Source: Acidimicrobiaceae bacterium
Lineage (GTDB): Bacteria > Actinomycetota > Acidimicrobiia > Acidimicrobiales > RAAP-2
Reading direction: 5' to 3'
DNA length: 32,031 nt
Assembly: GCA_027315045.1 (NCBI GenBank)
Contig: DAHUZS010000125.1
Coordinates: 1-32,031 of the forward strand
Part shown: piece by piece, positions 16,143 through 23,764 of the stretch
How positions within the stretch are numbered: the first letter of the stretch is position 1
How the letters are laid out: every line of letters starts with the position of its first letter
Notes under the pieces: model-generated
Seen by the model: the letters and a program-made list of their open reading frames with translations, nothing else
Database searches by the model: none
What the model was told of the DNA's origin: nothing
Made by a program: the position numbers and the translations under genes

Positions 16143-16352
16143 CCCGGCCAGGTCGATCAACTCGGCGAGCTCCGGGGCGAGGTGCTCGACCCACATGAAC
16201 CCGTGTGAGCGCTGGGTGACGAGCGCGAGCCGGGCCAGCTCCTCGAGCACCCGGAGGTCCGGGCTCCCCGCCCCGGCCAGCGTCCGGCGAGCCAGGACCG
16301 TGCCGCCGGCGGAAACGACGCGCACTTGGCACCAGACCCGCTCGTCGCGCAT
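16044..16352 (-). CDS. STAS-like small protein overlapping the sigma gene antisense
   Basis: About 102 residues: a strand VWCQVRVV, then AGGTVLARRTLAGAG, then LRVLEELARLALVTQ, then MWVEHLAPELAELIDLAGLG, and an acidic tail (GQPETREEPLGVQEG). This follows a pattern I recall in small actinobacterial STAS-like proteins. It would fold as an anti-sigma-antagonist-like domain, but no phosphorylatable Ser is certain. The C-terminal third is encoded opposite the last 33 codons of the sigma gene. The ATG at 16352 or a GTG at 16370 could be the start; neither has a good ribosome binding site. Confidence 0.6.
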   Translation of the reverse strand: MRDERVWCQVRVVSAGGTVLARRTLAGAGSPDLRVLEELARLALVTQRSHGFMWVEHLAPELAELIDLAGLGVQVQGQPETREEPLGVQEGQEEAQPDDLVP

Positions 16353-16424
16353 CGAATTGGTCGACGGCACAACGGGTCCGATCTCATCGGCCCGCGGCGA
16401 TGAGATCGACCACCGGGAGCCGTC

Positions 16425-16460
16425 ATGACGACAAGACTGTCAACCGAGGAGAGGAAGTGA
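16425..16460 (+). CDS. Possible 11-residue leader peptide before the VOC gene
   Basis: An ATG opens a short frame, MTTRLSTEERK, ending in TGA two bases before the ATG of the VOC protein. The GAGGAGAGGAAG that forms the VOC ribosome binding site is inside this mini-gene. It could couple translation, or be a chance frame. It has no clear ribosome binding site of its own. Confidence 0.3.
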   Translation: MTTRLSTEERK

Positions 16461-16462
16461 CC

Positions 16463-17239
16463 ATGCCAACCCGTGACCGTGCGCCGGTGGGAGCGCCATG
16501 CTGGGCCGATCTGTCGACGTCGGACGTGGAGGGGAGCCGGCAGTTCTACAGCGAGCTGTTCGGCTGGGAGGCCGGAGATCCCAGCGCAGAGTTCGGCGGC
16601 TACTTCATGTTCACCCGGGACGGGGTACCGGTCGCCGGGGTCATGGGGGCCATGGGGGACCGGCGTACCGAGGACCTCTGGAAGCTCTATCTAGCCACCG
16701 ATGACATCGCCCGGACGCTCGGAACCGCCGAGGCGGCAGGGGCCGAAATCGTGAGCCCGATGATGCCCGTGGCCGATCTCGGGTCCCAGGCCGTCCTCGT
16801 CGACCCGACCGGTGCCTTGGTGGGTGCGTGGGAGCCGAACGCCTTCGTCGGCTTCACCGTGTTGAACGAGCACGGCGCACCGAGCTGGTTCGAGTTGCAC
16901 ACACGCGCTCACGCCCGGGCAGTCGACTTCTACCGGAGGACGTTCGGCGTCGGGGTCACCGTGGTGGGGGACGACGATGCCTTCCGCTACGCCATCTTGG
17001 TCGGCGAGGGTGGCGTGGATTCGGCCGGTGTCATGGACGCCAGCGGGTTCCTCCCCGAGGGCGTACCGGCGACCTGGTCGGCCTACTGGGAGGTCGACGA
17101 CGTGGTGACGGCAACGGCCCTCGTCGAGCGCCTCGGCGGCTCGACCGTCATGGCCCCCCACGACACCCCCTACGGAACGCTCGTCGCCTGCGCCGACCCG
17201 GCTGGGGCCCAGTTCAAGCTGCGGACCTCCAACGGCTGA
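16463..17239 (+). CDS. Double VOC (glyoxalase-fold) protein, Cfp30B-like
   Basis: A 258-residue protein with two vicinal-oxygen-chelate modules. Module 1 (about 10-125) begins APCWADLSTSDVEGSRQFYS and ELFGWEAG. Module 2 (about 135-255) has PSWFELHTRAHARAVDFYRR and ends in YGTLVACADPAGAQFKL. The layout matches the mycobacterial 27-kDa antigen Cfp30B group, whose enzymatic role is unknown. Glyoxalase-type metal ligands are not all evident. The ATG at 16463 has a strong GAGGAGAGGAAG upstream. Its 3' end is convergent with the broken Rieske gene. Confidence 0.9.
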   Translation: MPTRDRAPVGAPCWADLSTSDVEGSRQFYSELFGWEAGDPSAEFGGYFMFTRDGVPVAGVMGAMGDRRTEDLWKLYLATDDIARTLGTAEAAGAEIVSPMMPVADLGSQAVLVDPTGALVGAWEPNAFVGFTVLNEHGAPSWFELHTRAHARAVDFYRRTFGVGVTVVGDDDAFRYAILVGEGGVDSAGVMDASGFLPEGVPATWSAYWEVDDVVTATALVERLGGSTVMAPHDTPYGTLVACADPAGAQFKLRTSNG

Positions 17240-17269
17240 GCTCGGGTGACCGCCTTCCCGACGGTGGTC

Positions 17270-18371
17270 TCGGTTGCCGCCGGCTCGGCGGAGGCCGGAC
17301 GCAGTGCCTCGGCGAGACGAGCGGTTCGAGGTGTGCCCCTTGAGGGCCATCGCGAATCCATCGGCGGCGAGGGTCCAGGCCCGGGTGTCACGCCCTCCGT
17401 GCCACTCGACGGCTCTGCCCGCCCGTTCGAGGGTCGAGCGGTCCGAGCGCGTGTGGATCTCGGCGGTGGTGTCCAGGGGGAGGACCAGCTGGTCGCAGGC
17501 TTCCTGGATCCAGAGGGCCTCTTCGAGCACTCGACCTTGAACTTGATTGCGGCCGCGATGGCTTCGGGGTCGTCACCCGAGGTCGTTTCGCCACAGCGTG
17601 GTGTGGATCCGGTAGGTGTCATCGGGCTCGGGTTGGAGGAAGAACCCGATGACGTTGGTACGACGAAGTCGATCTGCAACTGGAGGTGGAAGGGGGCATC
17701 GAGCCGATAGGTGAGCGGTCGGGACTGGACGAGCGGCCGCAGCCCCTCGGCGACGCCGGGGTCCTCCCGGTTGGCGAAGGGGTGCTCACGTCGGGCGACG
17801 AACGACCGCGGTTCCTCGTGGCGCTCCACCTCCGCGGCCTCGCCGACCCCGAAGGTGCCGGCATCGACGAGGGGAAGTGCGCCACGTCCAAGAAGTTGTC
17901 GGCCAGCAACCCGACCGGGCCCTGGTCCAGATCGGCGGCAGCTCACCGGCGGCGAAGGTGGGGTCATCAGACTCGACGATGTGCCCGAGCGGGGCGATGG
18001 GGGGTCGGGCGCGACGAAGACCATCCCTGAGCGTTCGGCCACCTAGGCCACCGGGATCAGGCGGGCACGGCTCGGTACGGCGGCGTCGGGGCCGAGCGCC
18101 GGGATCTCTACACACCGCCCGTCGTCGGCGAACCGCCAGCCGTGCTGGGCGCATCGCAGCCCGCCGTCGCAGGTCCCGATCGAGATCGGCGCCCGCCGAT
18201 GGGAGCAGCGATCGACGAAACACGACACCGATTCGCCGCTCCAGAAGAGCACCAAGGGCTCACCGAGCAGGACGTGCAGACCGGTGCGTCGGCCACCTCG
18301 TTGCTGCCGGCTACCGGATGCCAGCACCGGCGAAGGGCGGGGTGGGTGTTGGGCAACAGCGTCGGAACCAT
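17270..18371 (-). pseudogene. Broken Rieske aromatic-ring oxygenase (VanA/phenoxybenzoate type)
   Basis: The N-terminus (NTHPALRRCWHPVAGSNEV) and a Rieske centre with CSH and CAQH ligands (DRCSHRRAPISIGTC, GGLRCAQHGW) are plain. The catalytic part is scattered over three frames: GHIVESDDPTFAAGELPP, LADNFLDVAHFPS (the iron-binding 'DNxLDxxHxxxxH' site), RPLTYRLDAPFHLQLQI and LDTTAEIHTRSDR. Breaks lie near 18280, at a six-C run near 18000, and near 17905, 17870 and 17530. An in-frame TAG at 18043-18045 lies in a 9-base tandem duplication. The gene follows a cupin gene by 37 bases on the same strand, so the two formed an operon for an aromatic or ether substrate. Confidence 0.82.
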
Positions 18372-18408
18372 GGATGTCGCTCCTCCTCGGGGAAGCCGTT
18401 GGCGCGGG

Positions 18409-18759
18409 TCACTCCGTCGACCCGCGGTCCGTGGCGACGGCCGGTTGCGTCGGCAGGTGGACCGCGAGCCAGCTGGTGCCGGGTCGAGTCGTGCGCACCC
18501 GGTGGGGAGTCCCCGGGCCGAGCCGGATCCAGTCGCCTCGGTCCAACGTCACGACGGTCCCGTCCACCTCGAGGACCGCCGACCCCTCCATGAGCACCAC
18601 CCACTCCTCGTGGTCCAACACGTCGTCGACCGGGGCCGCCAGGGTCCCGCTGAGGATCTGCTCGATCCACCAGCCCGCGCCGGTGCTCAGGCGGTGTACC
18701 CGCTCCCCGACGTCGGGGGCAGAGGAACCGGCGAAGAGCGAGCCACCTTCGAGGTTCAT
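18409..18759 (-). CDS. Small cupin domain protein
   Basis: A 116-residue single-domain cupin. Motif 1 is DHEEWVVLMEGSAVLEVDG and motif 2 is LGPGTPHRVRTTRPGTSW. Only part of the usual metal-ligand set is present: motif 1 has H and E and motif 2 has one His. Metal binding is therefore likely but not certain. Such cupins can be enzymes or ligand-binding proteins next to oxygenase genes. It lies directly upstream of the broken Rieske oxygenase and is divergent from the metallo-hydrolase gene across about 180 bases. Confidence 0.82.
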   Translation of the reverse strand: MNLEGGSLFAGSSAPDVGERVHRLSTGAGWWIEQILSGTLAAPVDDVLDHEEWVVLMEGSAVLEVDGTVVTLDRGDWIRLGPGTPHRVRTTRPGTSWLAVHLPTQPAVATDRGSTE

Positions 18760-18940
18760 CTCGTCACCTCGCGCCGCACCCGGCCGCCCAGTCCCTCGAC
18801 TCGAGCGAGCACGCCGTCTGGAGGACCGATCCCATGGTTGCCTGCCGGGTCCGGTTCCAGGCTCAGGCGATGCGTCGGGCGGTGTCTCAGGCTCCTCAAG
18901 CTAACCGGCGTGCTCGAAGGGTCGTCGGTAAGGTGGCGAG

Positions 18941-19750
18941 ATGCACGTCGGCAGCATCTCCATCGAGCCGGTCCTCGACGGCGTGGTCCGCCTGCCGGCG
19001 ACCGCCGCGTACCGGTCGATGGCCGGCACTGACGACGCCAAGGGGTCGAGCGAAGGGGACTGGGCGCCCCACCGGGGGCTGCTGTTGGAGGACGGGATGC
19101 TCGAGCTCGCACTCGGTGGGTTCCTGGTTCGGACGGGTGATCGGGTCGTGGTGGTCGACACCGGGGTGGGCGAGCTCGAGCGGGGCCCGTTCCGGGGGGG
19201 CCAGCTGCTCGCGGGCCTGAGCGCGCTCGGGGTCGCCCCGGTCGACGTGACCGACGTCGTGCTCACCCACCTTCACTTCGACCATGTCGGGTGGACCACC
19301 AGGCACGGAGAGGTGGTGTTCCCCAACGCCACCTATCGATGCGACGTCCGGGATTGGGAGCACTTCGTGGGTCCCGACCCCGGGGCCACCAAGAAGCTGC
19401 GGCCGATCGAGGGCCACCTCGAACCCTGGAACGGCTCCGGCGCGCTGCTCGGTGGGATCGACACCATGTCGGCCCCGGGCCACACGCCGGGCAGCACGAT
19501 CGTGGTGGTGTCGTCGGGGTCGGACCGGGCCATGCTGCTCGGCGACGTCGTCCACTGCCCGGTCGAGTTGCTCGACGACGAGTGGGCCGGCATCAGCGAC
19601 GTGGACCCTGACCTGGCCCTCCGCACCCGTCGGGCGCTGGTGGAGGAGCTCGAGGGCTCCGACACACCGGTGGCCGCCGCTCACTTCCCCGGGCTCAGGT
19701 TCGGGCGGCTGCTCTTCGGTGCCGGCAAGCGCTCTTGGGTGGTCGGCTAA
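18941..19750 (+). CDS. Metallo-beta-lactamase-fold hydrolase
   Basis: A 269-residue MBL-fold protein. The metal site is clear: H110, H112, D114 and H115 in THLHFDHVGW, H181 in SAPGHTPGS, D202 in LLGDVVHCP, and H248 in AAAHFPG. The fold covers lactonases, thioesterases and glyoxalase II-type enzymes, and VDTGVGELERGP near residue 73 fits N-acyl-homoserine-lactonase-like or quinone-related members equally well. Substrate unknown. AAGGTGG precedes the ATG. It is convergent with the SCO6745-family gene, six bases apart. Confidence 0.92.
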   Translation: MHVGSISIEPVLDGVVRLPATAAYRSMAGTDDAKGSSEGDWAPHRGLLLEDGMLELALGGFLVRTGDRVVVVDTGVGELERGPFRGGQLLAGLSALGVAPVDVTDVVLTHLHFDHVGWTTRHGEVVFPNATYRCDVRDWEHFVGPDPGATKKLRPIEGHLEPWNGSGALLGGIDTMSAPGHTPGSTIVVVSSGSDRAMLLGDVVHCPVELLDDEWAGISDVDPDLALRTRRALVEELEGSDTPVAAAHFPGLRFGRLLFGAGKRSWVVG

Positions 19751-19756
19751 GCGCGC

Positions 19757-20617
19757 TCAGCGCAGGCCGAAGACCCCGCTCTCGATGATCCTTCGGGACC
19801 AGGGCCGGACGATGGCCCGTAGGCGGGTCGCCTCCTCCTCGTCCAGCGTCGCCCAGGCCGGGGCGGCTGCCTCGTCGGTCTGGACCTCGACTTGCTTGCG
19901 CAGGGCCACGCCGGCCGCGCTCAACTGGTCTCCGTTGAGCAGCCCGCGCGCGCTGAGTCGGCGGCTGGCCGACTCCCAGTCGTCGTCGGGCCAGGATCTC
20001 GAGGTCTTGAGCGCCCCGAGCCCGACCGTGGCATCGGCACCGCCGTAGGTGATGAGCGCCTCGCAAGGGTCGAGGTCGGCGAGCAACAGGGCGGCGATGT
20101 GCCCGTCCCCCCGGTATTCGCGTAGCAGGGTGATCGCGTGCCACAGGACCAGATGGGGCGCGATCGGCCATTCCAACGCGGCATGGGCGGCGAAGAGGGG
20201 CCGACCGGCGATCGTGGCGGCCCTGGCCGCCCGTTCGGCCAGCGCCGCCGCCTCGGCGACCTCGTCGCCTTCGGCCTCGGCACCCAGGATCTCGCGCAAG
20301 GCGAGGTCGGCCGCTCGGAGGCGGGCGGCCAGGATCGTCGCTGGGGCGGCGCGATCCCAGACCGCGGGGATCGCGTGGCGGACCAGCGTCGGATGGAAGT
20401 TGTAGAAGGTGGCGATTACGACCTCGGCGCTCACCGGCCCGAGTGGCGCGGAGCGCGAGGCGAAGTAGCCGTCGCGCCCTTCGATGCCGACCCCGGCGTA
20501 CTGCTCGGCCGCGTGGGGGCTGAAGTAGACGATGCCGTGGTAGGGCTCGAGGGTCCGCCACATCTTCCTGGCCACCTCGGCCCGGTCCGAGTGCCCGGGC
20601 TCCTGGTTCGTCGTCAT
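19757..20617 (-). CDS. SCO6745 family protein
   Basis: A 286-residue actinobacterial protein. The N-terminus (RKMWRTLEPYHGIVYFSPHA), YFASRSAPLGPVSAEVVIAT, FYNFHPTLVRHAIP and PHLVLWHAITLLREYRGD are hallmarks of the SCO6745 family. It has a helical N-terminus and a predicted winged-helix end, function unknown. I chose the ATG at 20617. The frame is open upstream to 20860, but that extension has no family resemblance. It faces the DUF72 gene divergently across 135 bases. Confidence 0.87.
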   Translation of the reverse strand: MTTNQEPGHSDRAEVARKMWRTLEPYHGIVYFSPHAAEQYAGVGIEGRDGYFASRSAPLGPVSAEVVIATFYNFHPTLVRHAIPAVWDRAAPATILAARLRAADLALREILGAEAEGDEVAEAAALAERAARAATIAGRPLFAAHAALEWPIAPHLVLWHAITLLREYRGDGHIAALLLADLDPCEALITYGGADATVGLGALKTSRSWPDDDWESASRRLSARGLLNGDQLSAAGVALRKQVEVQTDEAAAPAWATLDEEEATRLRAIVRPWSRRIIESGVFGLR

Positions 20618-20752
20618 CGCATCCGCCCCGTTCGTCTCCAGGTGCTCGATCGCTCCCAGGGCCCGAAATTTATGCGCCGAGGTGGTCGACGCTGCCGCCA
20701 CCGCGGCCGGCTCCCGCGACACGCCCCGGCCACATCGAGTAGGCAGAACCCG

Positions 20753-21556
20753 ATGGGCTGGAAGATCGGAACCTCCGGTTGGCAGTACGAGCACTGGCGC
20801 GGCGCCTTCTACCCTCCGACAACTGCCAGGGCGCACTGGCTCGAGCACTACGCCGAGCACTTCGCGACCGTCGAATCCGACAGCGCGTTCTACCGGCTAC
20901 CCGAGCGGAGCACCTTTGCCGACTGGGTGGGTCGAACACCCGACGACTTCGAGGTCGCGCTCAAGGCAAGTCGGCACCTGACCCATGTGCGCCGACTTCG
21001 TGAGCCTGAAGAACCGGTGCGCCTCATGCTGGAGCGTCTCGAGGGCCTCGATCACAAGTGCGGGCCCGTCCTCCTCCAGCTCCCGCCGAACCTCGCCGTC
21101 GACGCCGACGCGCTCGACCGGACTCTGCGGGCCTTCGGCTCCCACGTGCGCCTGGCGGTCGAGGTCCGGCATCGTTCGTGGTTCGACGGCACAGTGCGGC
21201 AGTTGCTCGAGCGGCGTGGTGCGGCGTTGTGCCTGACCGACACCAGGGGGAGGTACCCGCCGCTCTGGCGAACCGCCTCGTGGGGGTACGTCCGCTTCCA
21301 CCGGGGCCGGGCGTCACCCGACCCCTGTTACGGGCGGACCGCCATCGGGACCTGGGCCGAGCGGATCGCCGCCCTGTTCGGTGCCGAAGAGGTGTACTGC
21401 TACTTCAACAACGATGGGCGGGCCTGCGCCATCCGGGACGCGCACCAGCTCGCCGTGGCCGCACGACGCCTCGGCGTCCAGACAACCCGCACTCCGCCGC
21501 CGAGCGCCGTGACCGTCGGGCTCCCCGTGAGTACCGGCAACCGACGAACCCTGTAA
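20753..21556 (+). CDS. DUF72 family protein
   Basis: A 267-residue TIM-barrel-like DUF72 protein. It has the start KIGTSGWQYEHWRGAFYPP, then FATVESDSAFYRLP, FEVALKASRHLTHVRRL, GPVLLQLPPNLAVD and the end VYCYFNNDGRACAIRDAHQL, all typical of the family. The YecE/DUF72 fold resembles DNA-repair or sugar isomerase barrels, but no activity is established. The frame is clean throughout, in contrast to the next gene. Confidence 0.92.
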   Translation: MGWKIGTSGWQYEHWRGAFYPPTTARAHWLEHYAEHFATVESDSAFYRLPERSTFADWVGRTPDDFEVALKASRHLTHVRRLREPEEPVRLMLERLEGLDHKCGPVLLQLPPNLAVDADALDRTLRAFGSHVRLAVEVRHRSWFDGTVRQLLERRGAALCLTDTRGRYPPLWRTASWGYVRFHRGRASPDPCYGRTAIGTWAERIAALFGAEEVYCYFNNDGRACAIRDAHQLAVAARRLGVQTTRTPPPSAVTVGLPVSTGNRRTL

Positions 21557-21647
21557 GGAAGGACCGGCCGGCGAGAGCATGACGATCGCCGAGGCCGACT
21601 TCGACCGTTCCTGCGTGCTGCGACGGGGTCGCCTTCTGGTCGTCCCC

Positions 21648-22036
21648 TCAGCGCGTCGTTTGCCGGTCGCGCTCGGGTGAGCGGAACCCGCCCTGGAGCC
21701 GCTTCGGAGCCACCGAGCAATAGGCGTCCTCGCACAGGCCGGCCAGTTCGTCGTTCGAGATCCGACGGTCCAATCGAACGCCGATCCATCCTCGGGGGCC
21801 GACGTAGGGCGGTGAAGTAGCGGGTTGGGGCGGCGGCCACCAAGCTCTGTTGGGCGCCCTTCGGCGCTGCGCACCACATGGGGGGGGAAGGCGTGCTCGT
21901 GGTGACCGTCGGGCCATAGCATGACGAACTGTCTGCCGACAAGAAACGCCCGAGCCCCGTGGCTGAGTCGTTCGGTCGCCTCGGGAAGGGCGAGGCAGAT
22001 CGCCCGCACCCGCTCCACGATCCGATCGTTTCCCAC
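21648..22036 (-). pseudogene. Broken YjbR/MmcQ-family gene
   Basis: The N-terminus (RIVERVRAICLALPEATE, LSHGARAFLVGRQFVMLW) and C-terminus (PPYVGPRGWIGVRLD, LCEDAYCSVAPKRLQGGF) belong to the YjbR/MmcQ DNA-binding-like family, but they are in different frames. One break falls exactly in an eight-G run at 21880-21887, and a second near 21815. The middle block (AAPKGAQQSLVAAAPTRYF) is in a third frame. The GTG at 22036 is the likely start. Homopolymer location makes a sequencing error as plausible as a true pseudogene. Confidence 0.77.
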
Positions 22037-22133
22037 GCCTCCAGGCTGGGAGCGACCCGGCGTCCTCTGTTGCGCAACCGTGGTTGCGTTTGGGGCGGGC
22101 GACGCCGCGCGACCGGTAGTGTTCGTGGCAGCG

Positions 22134-22154
22134 TCCCGCCGGACTCCGGCGGGA
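22134..22154 (+). promoter_or_regulatory. Perfect hairpin in the leader of the dehalogenase gene
   Basis: TCCCGCCGGA and its exact reverse complement TCCGGCGGGA flank a central C. The structure ends 22 bases before the ATG, and GGAGG lies between. No U-run follows, so it is not a classical terminator; an mRNA-stability or operator role is possible. Confidence 0.45.
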
Positions 22155-22176
22155 GACAACCGACGGAGGCCAGCCC

Positions 22177-23073
22177 ATGGACGTGCTGCGAACGCCCGAC
22201 GAGCGTTTCGAGTCACTTTCGGATTTCGACTTCGAACCTCACTACGTCGAGGTACGCGACGGTCTTCGGGTGCACTACCTCGACGAAGGACCGCGCGACG
22301 CGGATCCCGTTCTGCTCTTCCACGGGGAACCGTCCTGGTCGTACCTGTACCGCAAGATGATCCCGGTGCTCACCGCGGTGGGCCATCGTTGCATCGTTCC
22401 CGACCTGATCGGGTTCGGTCGGTCCGACAAGCCGGCTTCCATGGGTGACTACAGCTATCAGGCGCACGTCGACTGGATGAGCGACGTCATCTTCGGTGCC
22501 CTGGACCTGCGTTCGGCGACCCTCTTCGGCCAGGACTGGGGGGGACTGGTCGGACTGCGGTTGCTCTGCGCCGCGCCGGATCGTTTCGCGCGAGCCGTGA
22601 TGGCCAACACCTCGCTGCCGACCGGCGAGGGGACACCGACCGAGGCGTTCTTGCAGTGGCAGACCTTCGCCTGCGAGGCCGAGGAATTCCCCGTGGGCCG
22701 GATCATCTCGGGGGGCTGTGTCAACCGCCTTTCCGACGATGTCATTGCCGCCTACGACGCGCCCTTCCCCGATGACCGGTACAAGGCCGGCGCCCGGATC
22801 TTTCCGGCACTCGTGCCGACCTCCCCGCAAGACCCGGCCCATGCCATGAACGTGGCCGCCTGGCAGACGCTGCGAGCCTTCGACCGTCCGTTTCTCTGCG
22901 CGTTCAGCGACGGCGACCCGATCACCAAGGGGGGCGACCGCCCGTTCCTCGCCCAGGTTCCCGGGGCGTCCGGTCAACCACACACCACGATCGAGGGAGC
23001 CGGACACTTCCTCCAGGAGGACAAGGGGATCGAACTGGCCAAGGTGATCGTTGAGTTCATGGGGGCGGCGTGA
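22177..23073 (+). CDS. Haloalkane dehalogenase (subfamily HLD-I type)
   Basis: A 298-residue alpha/beta-hydrolase. The oxyanion motif is LLFHGEPSWSYLYR at about 46-59. The nucleophile elbow is FGQDWGGL with D120 and the halide-binding W121. The general acid is probably D247 in FSDGDPIT, and H277 is in GAGHFLQED. These match the HLD-I (DhlA-like) subfamily, which hydrolyses haloalkanes to alcohol and halide in the cytoplasm. Epoxide-hydrolase activity is a related possibility, but the QDWGG motif favours dehalogenase. GGAGG lies eight bases upstream. The stop overlaps the next gene's start (GTGA), so translation is coupled. Confidence 0.9.
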   Translation: MDVLRTPDERFESLSDFDFEPHYVEVRDGLRVHYLDEGPRDADPVLLFHGEPSWSYLYRKMIPVLTAVGHRCIVPDLIGFGRSDKPASMGDYSYQAHVDWMSDVIFGALDLRSATLFGQDWGGLVGLRLLCAAPDRFARAVMANTSLPTGEGTPTEAFLQWQTFACEAEEFPVGRIISGGCVNRLSDDVIAAYDAPFPDDRYKAGARIFPALVPTSPQDPAHAMNVAAWQTLRAFDRPFLCAFSDGDPITKGGDRPFLAQVPGASGQPHTTIEGAGHFLQEDKGIELAKVIVEFMGAA

Positions 23074-23747
23074 CCGAATCTGTGAACCGGGTCGACTTCC
23101 ACTTCGACGTCATGTGCCCGTGGGCCTACCAGACGTCGATCTGGATGCGACGAGTGCGGGACCGGCTGGGTCTCGAGGTGCGGTGGAAGTTCTTCAGTCT
23201 CGAGGAGATCAACCGGGCCGAGGGCAAGAAGCACCCCTGGGAGCGGGAGTGGTCCTATGGGTGGTCGATGATGCGGATCGGCGCGGCGCTGCGCCGGATC
23301 GACCCCGACCTGCTCGACGGCTGGTACCTCACCGCTGGGACCGCGCTCCACCTCGAGGGCCTGAAGCCCCACCGTCGGGAGGTAGCCGAAGCCTTGGTGC
23401 AGCGCATGGGTCTCGACCCGAACATCGTGGGCGCGGCGATCGACGACCCGAGCACCCATGACGAGGTGCGGGCCGAGCACGACGCGGTGGTCGCGCTGGG
23501 GGGCTGGGGCGTCCCGACGCTCGTGTTCGAGGGCGACCGGGCGCTCTTCGGCCCGGTCCTTATCGACCCTCCCGAGGACGACGCGGCCGTCAGGCTCTGG
23601 GACCTGGTTTGCGGGTGGCTGGAGTTCCCCCACCTCTTCGAGCTGCAGCACCCGAAGAGCAAGGCCGACCTGCGGGCCGTCGGCGCGACGTTCCAGCCCT
23701 ATCTCGAGGCGCGCGACTGGATCACCATCCAGCACGAGACACCCTGA
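23070..23747 (+). CDS. DsbA-fold oxidoreductase with a single active-site cysteine
   Basis: A 225-residue DsbA/FrnE-like protein with the thioredoxin-fold start FHFDVMCPWAYQTS. The usual CPWC is CPWA (C16 only), so it cannot form an intramolecular disulfide and may work through a mixed disulfide with mycothiol or a similar thiol, like kappa-class glutathione transferases or 2-hydroxychromene-2-carboxylate isomerase. The cis-Pro loop is GGWGVPTLVF. No signal peptide, so it is cytoplasmic. Start GTG within GTGA overlapping the dehalogenase stop: the two are almost certainly one operon. Confidence 0.88.
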   Translation: MTESVNRVDFHFDVMCPWAYQTSIWMRRVRDRLGLEVRWKFFSLEEINRAEGKKHPWEREWSYGWSMMRIGAALRRIDPDLLDGWYLTAGTALHLEGLKPHRREVAEALVQRMGLDPNIVGAAIDDPSTHDEVRAEHDAVVALGGWGVPTLVFEGDRALFGPVLIDPPEDDAAVRLWDLVCGWLEFPHLFELQHPKSKADLRAVGATFQPYLEARDWITIQHETP

Positions 23748-23764
23748 CCCGGAGCGACGCCGGC

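Noticed and set aside
21579-21680. Short frame starting MTIAEADFDRS after the DUF72 gene
   Set aside because: About 33 codons, no ribosome binding site and no family resemblance; it overlaps the end of the broken YjbR gene.
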